From the NCBI GenBank assembly GCA_965242895.1, contig OZ251507.1, positions 186,001-250,000 of the forward strand: a stretch of DNA of 64,000 nucleotides. Direction: 5' to 3'. The DNA comes from CATQHL01 sp965242895. Its GTDB lineage: Bacteria; Actinomycetota; Acidimicrobiia; Acidimicrobiales; CATQHL01. The notes beneath the pieces are model-generated. The model made no database searches and was not told the origin of the DNA. It was given only the letters and a program-made list of their open reading frames with translations. Shown piece after piece: positions 42,629-51,608 of this stretch. Every line of letters begins with the position of its first letter. Position 1 is the first letter of the stretch. A program made the translations under genes and the position numbers.

Positions 42629-45600
42629 ATGCCCCGCATCTTCGACAACATCAACGAGCACCTCAACTCGGCGCTCCGCGAGTCCCTTGCGACCTCCCAC
42701 CGGCTGGACGCCTGCGTCGGCTACTTCAACCTCCGCGGCTGGTCGCAACTCGCCGACAGCGTCGAGACCATGCAGCCGCAAGGCGGCGAACCCAAGGTGC
42801 GCCTGCTCATAGGCATGGCGGAACGCCCCGCCAGCGACCTGCGGAAAGCCCTGAGCGCAAGACCTGCGCTGCCGATGGACAACCAGACCGCCGCCCGCCT
42901 GAAGGAAAGCGCCCTAGCCGACCTGCGCCGGCAGCTGACCTACGGCGTCCCCTCCCCCGCCGACGAGGCCGCTCTCCGATCCCTCAAGCGCCAACTCGCC
43001 TCGGGCGAAGCGGCGGTACGGCTGCATCTGCGTCACCGCCTGCACGCCAAGCTCTACCTCTGCAGTCGAAAGAGCAGCGACAACCCGAAGACCGGATACG
43101 TGGGCTCCTCCAACCTGACCCTTGCCGGGCTCGCCAACCAGGGAGAGCTGAACGTCGACGTCCTAGACCACGACGCCTCCGCCAAACTCCAGCGCTGGTT
43201 CGACGACCGCTGGGAGGATCAGTTCAGCGTCGACGTGACCGACGACCTCATCAACATCGTGGAGACGTCCTGGGCGTCAGAGAAGCCGCTCAGCCCCTAC
43301 CTGGTCTATCTGAAGATGGCCTATCACCTCTCACGGGACGCACGCGAGGGTTTAGTGGAATACGGCCTCCCGAAGGATTTGCGGTCAAAGCTGCTGGACT
43401 TTCAGGCTGCGGCCGTGCAGGTCGCCGCTCGGATTCTCGACCGCCGCGGCGGGGTGATGATCGGCGACGTCGTGGGCTTGGGCAAGACGATCGTAGGCAC
43501 GGCCATAGCCCGCCTCTGGCAAGAGGAGAGGGGCACCGAGACCCTCATCGTCTGCCCCAAGAACCTCGTGGACATGTGGGAGGGGTACGTATACAACTAC
43601 CGCCTGCACGCCAGGGTGCTCTCGCTGTCGATGGCCGTCAAGAAACTCGAGGACATGCGCCGCTACCGGGTGGTGATCGTGGACGAGAGCCACAACCTGC
43701 GCCGCAGAGGACGCCAGGACTACGCCGCCCTGAAGGACTACATAAGCCGCAACGAATCCAAGGTCGTTCTGCTCACCGCCACTCCCTACAACGTGGACTT
43801 CTCAGACGCCGCCAACCAACTAGCGCTGTTCGTCGACGAGGACGCGAGCCTAGGCATACAGCCGGATCACGCCAGGCGGCAGATGGACGCTGCTGAGTTT
43901 CTGCGAAGGTGCGACGGCAAGACGCAGACGCTCAAGGCGTTCCGTCTCAGCGAGGAGCGCTCCGACTGGCAGCGTCTAATGTCGCTGTTCCTGGTGAGGC
44001 GCACCCGCCGTTTCATAACAGAGAACTACGCACTGACCGACGAGACTGGACGCGCCTACCTGAACTTCGCCGAGGGAGGCCGCTTCTACTTCCCTGAGCG
44101 GACGGCCAAACCGATCCCCCACCTGCTCGATCAGGCCGACCCCGCCGCTGCGATGATCTCCGAGGAAACTCTGGACGAGATAGCGAAGCTTCGCCTGCCG
44201 CGATACTCGGCCGCCCACTATCTCGACGAGGGCGGCACGTCCGACCCCTCGACGGAGGAGGAACAGATCATCGAAGACCTCAAGAGGGCGCTGCAGGGGA
44301 ACCTGAAGGGCGTGACGCTCACCATGCTCTACAAGCGCCTTTCGAGCTCTGGGGCGGCGTTCATCCTGAGCCTGGAGAGACACCTGCTACGCAACTGGGT
44401 CTGGCTTACAGCGCTCAGAGCGGGCAAGAAACTCCCCATCGGCTCAATGTCTAACGCTCAACTGGAGGATGAGGATTGGGAGGTTGAGGATTCAGGGGTG
44501 GCTGATTCAGGGCGCCTGGCTGGGGAGGATGGAGAGGCAGGGGGTCGCGGGGGGCGGGCGGTTCGGGCGCCCGAGTTCTGGGAACGGGCCGCCCGCCACG
44601 CCTACGACAACTTGCGGGCAAGCGGCAGCCGACAGATGCGCTGGATCGACTGCAGCCTCTTTGGATACGAGCTGGAGCGCGACCTGCGCGAAGACATCAG
44701 GGGCTTGCAAGGGCTGCTTGAACGCTTCGGCGCCTGGAGACAGGAGGACGACTCCAAGCTCGACGCCCTGGAAAGGCTCTTGGCGGAGGAGCACCCCGAC
44801 GAAAAGGTGCTGGTCTTCACGGAGTATCGGGACACCGCCGAGTACGTCGCAGGCGCATTGGCGGAACGCGGAATCAAATCTGTGGACTGGGTGTCTGGGG
44901 CTACGGAAAATCCGACCGCCCTGGCCAAACGCTTCTCGCCCAAGGCGAACACGGAACTAGGGACGCTCAGAGACGGCGAGACGGAACTGCGAGTGCTGGT
45001 GGCCACCGACGTCCTCTCCGAGGGGCAGAACCTCCAGGACTCCCACGTCGTGGTCAACTTCGACCTCCCCTGGGCAATCGTCAAGATCATCCAGCGCGCC
45101 GGACGGGTAGACCGGATCGGGCAGCAGTCGCCCGAGGTGCTCGTCTACTCCTTCCTGCCCGCCGACGACGTGGAAGAGTTGATCAGGCTGCGCGGGCGCA
45201 TCCGCCGCCGTCTGGAGGAGAACGCAGCCGTGTTCGGCTCCGACGAATCCTTTTTCGGGGAACTCGGCGAGCTGCAGGTAATTCAGGGGCTCTACGACGA
45301 ACGATCCCACCCTGAAGCCGACGACCCTGCGGAAGACACCGACGACGTGTCGCTGGCCTACGAAATCTGGCGGAAAGCCACCGAAGGTGACCCTCGACTC
45401 AAGACTCGGGTGGAGAACCTGCCCGACGTGGTCTACGCCACGCGCAGTTCCGAAGGCGCCCACCCCGACGGGGTGGTGACCTATGCCCAGAGCAGGCTGG
45501 GGCTAGACGCCCTGGCGTTCACCCCCGCCGGAGGCGCGGGCGGCGAGCCCGAACTGATCTCTCCCGCCGAGGCGCTTGCTCGCGCCCGATGCGAGCCGGA

Positions 45601-45988
45601 AGCGGAGGCACTCCGGCCGCTTGAGGATCACCACGCACTGGTGAGTTCGGCGGTCACCGGGCCTCTCAGAACGCCCGCCTCATATCCGGAGGGGGCGCTC
45701 TCCGGCATCCGCAAACGATGCTGGGACAGGCTGCACGGCAACTTCGACCGATTCACAGGCACGCTCATCGAAGCCGATTTGAAGGCTGCCCTCGACGACC
45801 TCTACCGCAAGCCGCTGAGAGAACGGGCTTCGCAGACGCTCGCTAGGGCGTTGAGAGAGCGCACCCTCGACGAGTTGGCGGAAGTGCTCATCGAGCTGCA
45901 TCGAGGCGGCCGCCTCTGTGTAGCCGAGCAGGATTTGGAGGAGGACGACATACGAATCGTTTGCTCAATGGGGCTAAGGAGCAGTTAA
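42629..45988 (+). CDS. PLD-domain SNF2-family helicase
   Basis: This 1119-residue protein begins with a phospholipase D-like domain (HAKLYLCS near residue 139 and GSSNLTLAGL near 159), then a SNF2 ATPase (VVGLGKTIVGTA near 280, VIVDESHNLR near 350, LTATPYN). The C-terminal helicase lobe has VLVFTEYRDTAEYVAGAL and QRAGRVDRIGQQSPEV. Such PLD-SNF2 proteins are widespread and some belong to defence islands; no partner defence genes lie next to it here. A Glu/Gly-rich insert (about residues 612-650) separates two parts. It starts 3 nt after the kinase stop. Confidence 0.88.
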   Translation: MPRIFDNINEHLNSALRESLATSHRLDACVGYFNLRGWSQLADSVETMQPQGGEPKVRLLIGMAERPASDLRKALSARPALPMDNQTAARLKESALADLRRQLTYGVPSPADEAALRSLKRQLASGEAAVRLHLRHRLHAKLYLCSRKSSDNPKTGYVGSSNLTLAGLANQGELNVDVLDHDASAKLQRWFDDRWEDQFSVDVTDDLINIVETSWASEKPLSPYLVYLKMAYHLSRDAREGLVEYGLPKDLRSKLLDFQAAAVQVAARILDRRGGVMIGDVVGLGKTIVGTAIARLWQEERGTETLIVCPKNLVDMWEGYVYNYRLHARVLSLSMAVKKLEDMRRYRVVIVDESHNLRRRGRQDYAALKDYISRNESKVVLLTATPYNVDFSDAANQLALFVDEDASLGIQPDHARRQMDAAEFLRRCDGKTQTLKAFRLSEERSDWQRLMSLFLVRRTRRFITENYALTDETGRAYLNFAEGGRFYFPERTAKPIPHLLDQADPAAAMISEETLDEIAKLRLPRYSAAHYLDEGGTSDPSTEEEQIIEDLKRALQGNLKGVTLTMLYKRLSSSGAAFILSLERHLLRNWVWLTALRAGKKLPIGSMSNAQLEDEDWEVEDSGVADSGRLAGEDGEAGGRGGRAVRAPEFWERAARHAYDNLRASGSRQMRWIDCSLFGYELERDLREDIRGLQGLLERFGAWRQEDDSKLDALERLLAEEHPDEKVLVFTEYRDTAEYVAGALAERGIKSVDWVSGATENPTALAKRFSPKANTELGTLRDGETELRVLVATDVLSEGQNLQDSHVVVNFDLPWAIVKIIQRAGRVDRIGQQSPEVLVYSFLPADDVEELIRLRGRIRRRLEENAAVFGSDESFFGELGELQVIQGLYDERSHPEADDPAEDTDDVSLAYEIWRKATEGDPRLKTRVENLPDVVYATRSSEGAHPDGVVTYAQSRLGLDALAFTPAGGAGGEPELISPAEALARARCEPEAEALRPLEDHHALVSSAVTGPLRTPASYPEGALSGIRKRCWDRLHGNFDRFTGTLIEADLKAALDDLYRKPLRERASQTLARALRERTLDELAEVLIELHRGGRLCVAEQDLEEDDIRIVCSMGLRSS

Positions 45989-46059
45989 GAACGAAGACAA
46001 AGTCGATTAGGGGTAAATTCGGGAAAGCTCGATTTGTCGCCGAAGCTCTCCCCTGGTTT

Positions 46060-48186
46060 TCAGTTTTCTTCGCTGGCGACGAAGGTGGTTTCGTCCCAAT
46101 CATATTCGCCTGGGGTGTTGCCTCCCCAGCATTGGATGTCGCCTGTTTCCAGGACGCCGCATTGGTGGTCGTAGCCGGCGCTGATTGCTGTGTAGGGACC
46201 CTGTTTTTCGTAGCTGATGCTCTCGTCGGCGTTCCAGCAGTCTATTGTTCCGCTGCTCCTTAGGGCGCAGGTGAGTTCTCCGCCTACGCTGAGCTGCACA
46301 TATTTCTCTTCACTGGTGTAATAAGCGCTCTCTCCTTCTAGAGTGATCCAGTCGGGGCCCCAGCATTCGATGACCCCGGTGGGGCGCAAACCGCATGCTT
46401 GCGTTTTCCCTACTCCTATTTGGGTGAACACCCCAGGGGGGATCAGGCGGGTGACGGCTATTTCCTCGTTCACTTCTTCCAAAAAGGTCCACCAGTCCCC
46501 TGGGATGGGTTGTGATGAATCGTCCCCCCAGCAGACCGCTTCACCTGCGGGGCGGCGCAGCCCGCAGGTGTAACCCCAGTCCATCTTCTGCTCGTAATCG
46601 TCCAGAGAAGCCCCGCTTCCCTGCCCAGCGTCTTGCTTTTCCCACACTTCCAGTCCCCCCCAGCCGGCGTGAACGCCGCTCAGCGGGCCCCTAGGCGGCA
46701 CTTTTTTGCTTTGCTTGCCACCGTAGCCCCAACAGTTTATCTCACCTGAGAGACGCAAACCGCAGACTGAGTAAGCAGACGCTTGCGCTTGTATCTGAGT
46801 AAAACTCCCCTCTGGCGGGGAGGACTGCCCGTACTTGTTCGACCCCCAGCAGTCCACTTCCCCTGCGGGGCGTAACCCGCAGACGAAGCCACCCCTCCCC
46901 ATCTCCAACGCTGTGAAAATCCCCTCGGGAGTTTCCATCGGAGACGCTCCTTGCGGGAACCGGAACTCCCCAAGAAGACCCTTCGCACTGTAGTAATCGT
47001 CGAAGTATTCGCAAACCGCTTCCCCACCAGGGCGCAGCCCGCAGGCATAATTCAAACCAGTCAGAATCCCCGCGACCTCCTCAGGCTCACCGCCCTCGCC
47101 GACGTTGAAACAGAACCGCGCCCCGCTCCGGACGCGCCCGCACGCGCTGCCCTCACCGAAACTAACATCCTCCCACAACGACGGCGGATACGGAAACGGG
47201 ATTTTCTCACCCCTGATCCGCCAGCACTCCACCTCCCCGCCGACCCGCTCTCCGCAAAAGTCCCAAACATCCACGAACAAGATGGAAGCGAACTCTCCTT
47301 CCGGGGACCAAGACCCTTCCCCATTATATAGGACGTAACTCCAGCACTCCACCGCACCGGAGGGACGCAACCCGCAAGCCCCTTCCACCCAAGAATGGAT
47401 ATCCACGAACGCCCCGCTGGGAACTGGGGGAGGCTCCCACCCCCACCAATCGTAGCGCGTGACAGCGTCGTCTTCGGAACGCTCCGAAGGCGGGAGACGG
47501 TAGTGAGGGGGACGCGGGGAGGAGAAACCCTGCCCCCAGCACTCCACCGAACCGCTCTCACGTATCCCGCAAGCGAAATTGTAGCCAAGCGTGTAGTCAG
47601 TAAACACCCCCTCGGGAGGCAGAATAGAAGGCTGACGAAAACCCGAAGAACCCCAACAAGTCACATTACTGTCCAGCCGCGTCGCGCAAGCGTGCTCCAA
47701 CCCAACTGAGACTTCTGTGAACACGCCCGCAGGCGGGAAAACCACTTCACTGCGGTTCGGCCCCCAGCACTCTAACTCCCCCCCGGGGCGCAGCCCGCAG
47801 GCGTTCCCCCAACCAGCGCTCACCGACTCGAACACGCCCCCAGGGGCACCCTCCCCAGCCTCACCGCCCCATGAAACCCACTGCAGCTCCCACCACTGCT
47901 CTGGCAATGAATCCCCTCCCCACTCCCAACACTCCACCTCGCCGCCGCCGCGCAAACCGCACGAGTACCCCAAACCAGAACTCACCGAAACGAACCCACC
48001 CAGCGGGCCTCCGCTGACCTCCAAACTGTCAACACGAGGAGAACACCCCCCCCCCCCCCACCAGCCTGCAAGGCTTCGCAGCAAAGAAAACAACCTCACC
48101 CGAACTAGGGCTCCCGGAACCATCACCTTCCCAGCATTCCACGTCACCAGAGCGCAGCACACCACACTGATGAGCAAAACCAGCAC
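46060..48186 (-). CDS. RCC1-like repeat protein B, joined by a poly-G tract to protein A
   Basis: From about 48040 leftwards the frame encodes 14 repeats of the CGLRxxGxxxCWG type, matching full-length siblings repeat by repeat. It starts at FVSVSSGLGYSCGLR and ends YDWDETTFVASEEN. It has no lipoprotein signal of its own. Upstream, across a 14-G tract (48046-48059), lies the end of protein A in another frame. Loss of one G (or gain of two) would fuse A and B. A GTG at 48186 in the B frame, inside A's last repeat, gives a hydrophobic start (MLVLLISVVCCALVTW) that could act as a chance signal. RCC1-type repeats form seven-bladed propellers, so 14 suggest two. Confidence 0.7.
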   Translation of the reverse strand: MLVLLISVVCCALVTWNAGKVMVPGALVRVRLFSLLRSLAGWWGGGGCSPRVDSLEVSGGPLGGFVSVSSGLGYSCGLRGGGEVECWEWGGDSLPEQWWELQWVSWGGEAGEGAPGGVFESVSAGWGNACGLRPGGELECWGPNRSEVVFPPAGVFTEVSVGLEHACATRLDSNVTCWGSSGFRQPSILPPEGVFTDYTLGYNFACGIRESGSVECWGQGFSSPRPPHYRLPPSERSEDDAVTRYDWWGWEPPPVPSGAFVDIHSWVEGACGLRPSGAVECWSYVLYNGEGSWSPEGEFASILFVDVWDFCGERVGGEVECWRIRGEKIPFPYPPSLWEDVSFGEGSACGRVRSGARFCFNVGEGGEPEEVAGILTGLNYACGLRPGGEAVCEYFDDYYSAKGLLGEFRFPQGASPMETPEGIFTALEMGRGGFVCGLRPAGEVDCWGSNKYGQSSPPEGSFTQIQAQASAYSVCGLRLSGEINCWGYGGKQSKKVPPRGPLSGVHAGWGGLEVWEKQDAGQGSGASLDDYEQKMDWGYTCGLRRPAGEAVCWGDDSSQPIPGDWWTFLEEVNEEIAVTRLIPPGVFTQIGVGKTQACGLRPTGVIECWGPDWITLEGESAYYTSEEKYVQLSVGGELTCALRSSGTIDCWNADESISYEKQGPYTAISAGYDHQCGVLETGDIQCWGGNTPGEYDWDETTFVASEEN

Positions 48187-50236
48187 TCACCGCAGTATAA
48201 GGCCCTTCCCTGTGGTAGGGGGATTCGCCGCCGGGATTCCAGCAGTCCACAGCCCCGTCGTGGCGCAACCCGCAAGCGAACTCCCCACCCACACTAAGAG
48301 ACCTGTAGCCTTCTCCGCCAACATCGTGAACTTCGACTACGAGTTCACCTTCAGGCGTGAAACCCGGGCCTGCCCCCCAGCACTCGATCACCCCGGAAGG
48401 GCGCAACCCGCAGAAGTCCTCTTTCCCCGCCTCGACCTGTACGAACTCCTCCTCGCGGTCGAACCGAGTGTTCGACCCGAATTTAGAGTACCTGCCTTCA
48501 CCCCAACAATCCACCCCACCTCCAGTGTGCAAACCACAGGACAAGCCCCAATCAAATTCACCCACTTCTGCGAGGTCGCTCCAGCCGGCGTGAACGCTCG
48601 CGTAACTTTCTCCTTTGGGGGGGATGATCTTGCTCTGCTCACCACCGTAACCCCAGCAGGTAATCTCTCCTGAGGGGCGCAGCCCGCAGGCGAAGTAATA
48701 GCTTGTGTCTATTTTAGTGAAAACGCCGCCCGGGGGTAAAGGCAGGCCGTAGTAGCCTCCCCCCCAGCAGACAGCCTCCCCCCCCAAGACGCAGCCCGCA
48801 GAAGAATTCCATACCCGCCTTCAAAACGGTGAAAGCACCAGCGGGGGCGGGCGGAAACGGATACAATTCCTCATCTTCCCACAAATAACTGTACTCTAAA
48901 TCCCCAAAATAATCGCAGACCGCCTCCCCCCCCCAGGGCGCAACCCGCAATAATATTCATAACCCACACGTGTGTAACCCACCGGATAACGAAAGTTCTT
49001 GTAACCGACGATCCCACTCACCTCCTCAGAGGGACCAGCCTCACTGCCTGACCCGAAGCAGAACCTTTTACCAGTAAAATGGGCGCCGCAAGCACCGCCT
49101 TCGCCCGAAATAGGAGAACCCACCTCGGGATCGGGGACCTCCCAGCTAAGAAACTCCCCCTCCTTGCCCCCCCTCCAGCAGATCACCTCCCCCCCAGGGC
49201 GCAGCCCGCAAGCAGTACTGTAATGCACACCCAGCAAGGAAGCGAACTCCCCGCTAGGAGCAATATAAGAAACAGCGTCGCTAAAGTTCCCCCAACACCG
49301 CACCTCCCCCCCCAAGCGTAACCCGCAAACATTGCTACCGTCCGCATGAACACTCACAAACTCACCCTCAGGCACCCAATAAGGCTCACCGCGGCCTGAG
49401 AAACCCTCCCCCCAGCACTCCACAGAACGATCCGACCTCACACCGCAACCGAAATCGCGGCCCACAGCGAAATCCAAGAAAACCCCATCCGGAGGCAAAC
49501 CCACAGGGCGAAGCCGACCAGACGAACCCCAACACTCCAACCGCCCCCCAGGGCGGACCCCGCAAGCGTGCTCCACCCCCACCGACACCCCAGAGAACAC
49601 GCCAGACGGAGGAGAAACCACCTCACTACGGTTAGGCCCCCAACACTCCAACTCTCCCGAAGGGCGCAAACCGCAAGCATTCCCCCAACCAGCACTCACC
49701 GAAGCAAACACCCCAACAGGCGGAAGCACATCAACAGGATCCCCGCTCCAGCCCCTCCAATCATGCTCAAAAGTAGGGCGCCCCCACTCCCAACACTCCA
49801 CCGAACCCCCCTCACGCAAACCGCAAGAATACCCAGCACCAGCACTCACGTCCACGAAAACCCCCTGAAACCCACCATCCGGCCCGCCGGCCCCTGGCTC
49901 CTCCAGCTCACCCTCCGGAACCACAGGCACCACCGGCGGAGGCGCGCCAACACCACCATCAAGCTCATCCCCTCCCCCGGCTCCCTCCCCAGCCCCGCTC
50001 CCCCCTCCCTCATCCAGAGGCTCACCCGCGGGTCCAGCAACAGGAGGCTCAACAGTCGAAGAAGACACCTCGCCACCCTGCGGAGGCAGCGGAACTGAAA
50101 ACTCGACAGGAGGAACCGGAACCGGTGGCACCACTGGAGGCTCAAGCAAAGACGACTCAGCAGAACACGCAGCAGCCACCACAGCCAGACACACCGCCAA
50201 ACGCAACAGAACACGCCCGCCGAACATCTTAGGCAC
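48029..50236 (-). CDS. RCC1-like repeat lipoprotein A, broken by two short G-tract frameshifts
   Basis: The locus spans 735 codons, the length of its siblings. It has a lipoprotein signal (LAVVAAACSAE), a Pro/Glu/Gly linker and 14 CGLR...CWG repeats. As assembled it is not one frame. At 48926-48934 a run of 9 C replaces the 7 needed, and at 48778-48785 a run of 8 replaces 7, so the first stop falls at 48896. The two shifts sum to three bases and the original frame returns after about 150 nt. The C-terminus runs into the 14-G tract and stops after VFSSC. Short G-tract slippage or assembly error are both possible. Confidence 0.7.
48046..48059. repeat. Poly-C tract, 14 nt, between RCC1-like proteins A and B
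   Basis: Fourteen consecutive C. At 14, protein A ends five codons later; at 13 or 16 it would continue into the second 14-repeat protein. Confidence 0.9.
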
Positions 50237-50324
50237 CTTAAGAAGCCCGCGGGAAAGTCATCACCGCGGACGCACGACCTTGTTCGGGTCGGCGCATCTC
50301 GTGACCGGCGCAGGCACGCAGTTG

Positions 50325-50762
50325 CTTAGTTCCAGCATTGGATGTCTCCGGCGGCGCGGACGCAGCATTGGTGGCCGCAGCCGGCGCTGATGGCTGTGCA
50401 GGGGCCTGGGTTCTCAGGTGATGGTCTGCTCGCATTCCAGCAGTATACATGTTCCGCTACATCATGTTCCGCGGCTCCGCAGGGCGGAGGTGAATTCCCC
50501 TCCACGCTGAGTTTTGTGTATTTTTTCTCGCTAGCAGGAGTCTCGCTAGCAGGAGTATTGACCGGCGATCACGACCGCACGCTCCCCGCCTACGCTGAGT
50601 TGAGCCTATTTGTTCCGTTGGTGCTGCGAGGCTCTCTGACGTAGTCTCCTCCGTGCATCCCCCAACTAGGGCGCCCGCGGCGAGCGTGAGCACAAGAATG
50701 TTCAATGGGAAAATCCTGGCCTTCTCCTCTAGGATGCCGGCTAGGTCTTCCCTCTTGTGGTT
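50325..50762 (-). pseudogene. Decayed 3' fragment of an RCC1-like lipoprotein gene
   Basis: The stretch around 50331-50500 matches the last two repeats of the family on the minus strand. Examples are CAGTATTGG-like ends, GCAGCCGGCGCTGATGGCTGT (as the first 20 bases) and TTCCAGCA, but it is broken by stops and frame changes. The rest up to 50762 is partly repetitive (CTCGCTAGCAGGAGT twice near 50530) and holds no intact gene. Confidence 0.55.
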
Positions 50763-51548
50763 TCAGGTTTCGCCTGAGGCGGGGATGGTGATTTCTTCCC
50801 AGTTTGCGGGGTTTGCGCCGCGGCTTTCCCAACAGTGAATGTCGCCTGCCGCAAGCACGCCGCACTGATGAGCGTAACCGGCGCTCACCGCAATATAAGG
50901 ACCCTCCCTGTGGTGAATCTCAGAGCGGCCCCGCTCGCGGCGGGCCGCGGCCTCCCAGCAGTCCACCGACCCGTCACGGCGCAGACCGCAGGCGGAAACA
51001 CAAGAACAGGATCACCGCTCCAAGAATCTTGCTGTATTCCCCACCAATGCTCCCCCAAAGGATGCGGCCCCCACTCCCAACACTCCACCCCGCCCCCCTC
51101 ACGCAAACCACACGAATACCTAAAACCAGCGCTCACATCCACGAATATCTCCCGACCCTCCCCCACAGCAGACGGAGAAGGCCCACCGACAGGAGGAGGG
51201 GAAACGCCCCCGGACGGAGAAAGCTCACCAGCCGGCGGAGAGAAAACGCCTGCTGGCGGAGAAGACGCACCGGCGCCCGCTGCTTCTGAAGTAGCTGAAA
51301 CCGAAAAACCCCCCCATAAGAGGCGGAACCGCAGTATCAGCAACCGAACCCGCGGGATCCGAAGTGCCAGCGGAAACCGGCGGCACCGGCCGCGGCTCGG
51401 GGACGGGAACCGGGGCCCCAGCTAGAGAAGTCTCCGCAGACCCCTCAACCCTCGGAGGCTCAAGCTGAGGCGCCCCGCCGCCGCAAGCAGACACTACGAC
51501 GGCGGCCAGCCACACCCCCATAGACCGCCTTAAGATTCGAGTAGCCAC
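50763..51548 (-). pseudogene. Internally deleted, frameshifted RCC1-like lipoprotein gene
   Basis: The N-terminus (MATRILRRSMG, lipobox VVSACGGG) is nearly identical to the siblings at 53786 and 56043. After about 80 codons a run of seven C near 51306, where siblings have six, shifts the frame. The first repeat (YSCGLREGGGVECWEW) is present, then the sequence jumps to the last repeats (AGYAHQCGVLAAGDIHCWE). Twelve or so repeats are missing, probably by recombination between repeats. It could act as a silent donor for gene conversion or be debris. Confidence 0.75.
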
Positions 51549-51608
51549 CGCAGCGAACCCCTACGACGTTCCCGAAAAAGTCATCACGGCGGACGGCTCT
51601 CCCTGTTT

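Noticed and set aside
42629..45988. Calling a complete DISARM or similar defence system around the SNF2 helicase
   Set aside because: No methyltransferase or other system-specific partner genes are adjacent; neighbours are Lhr and a sugar kinase.
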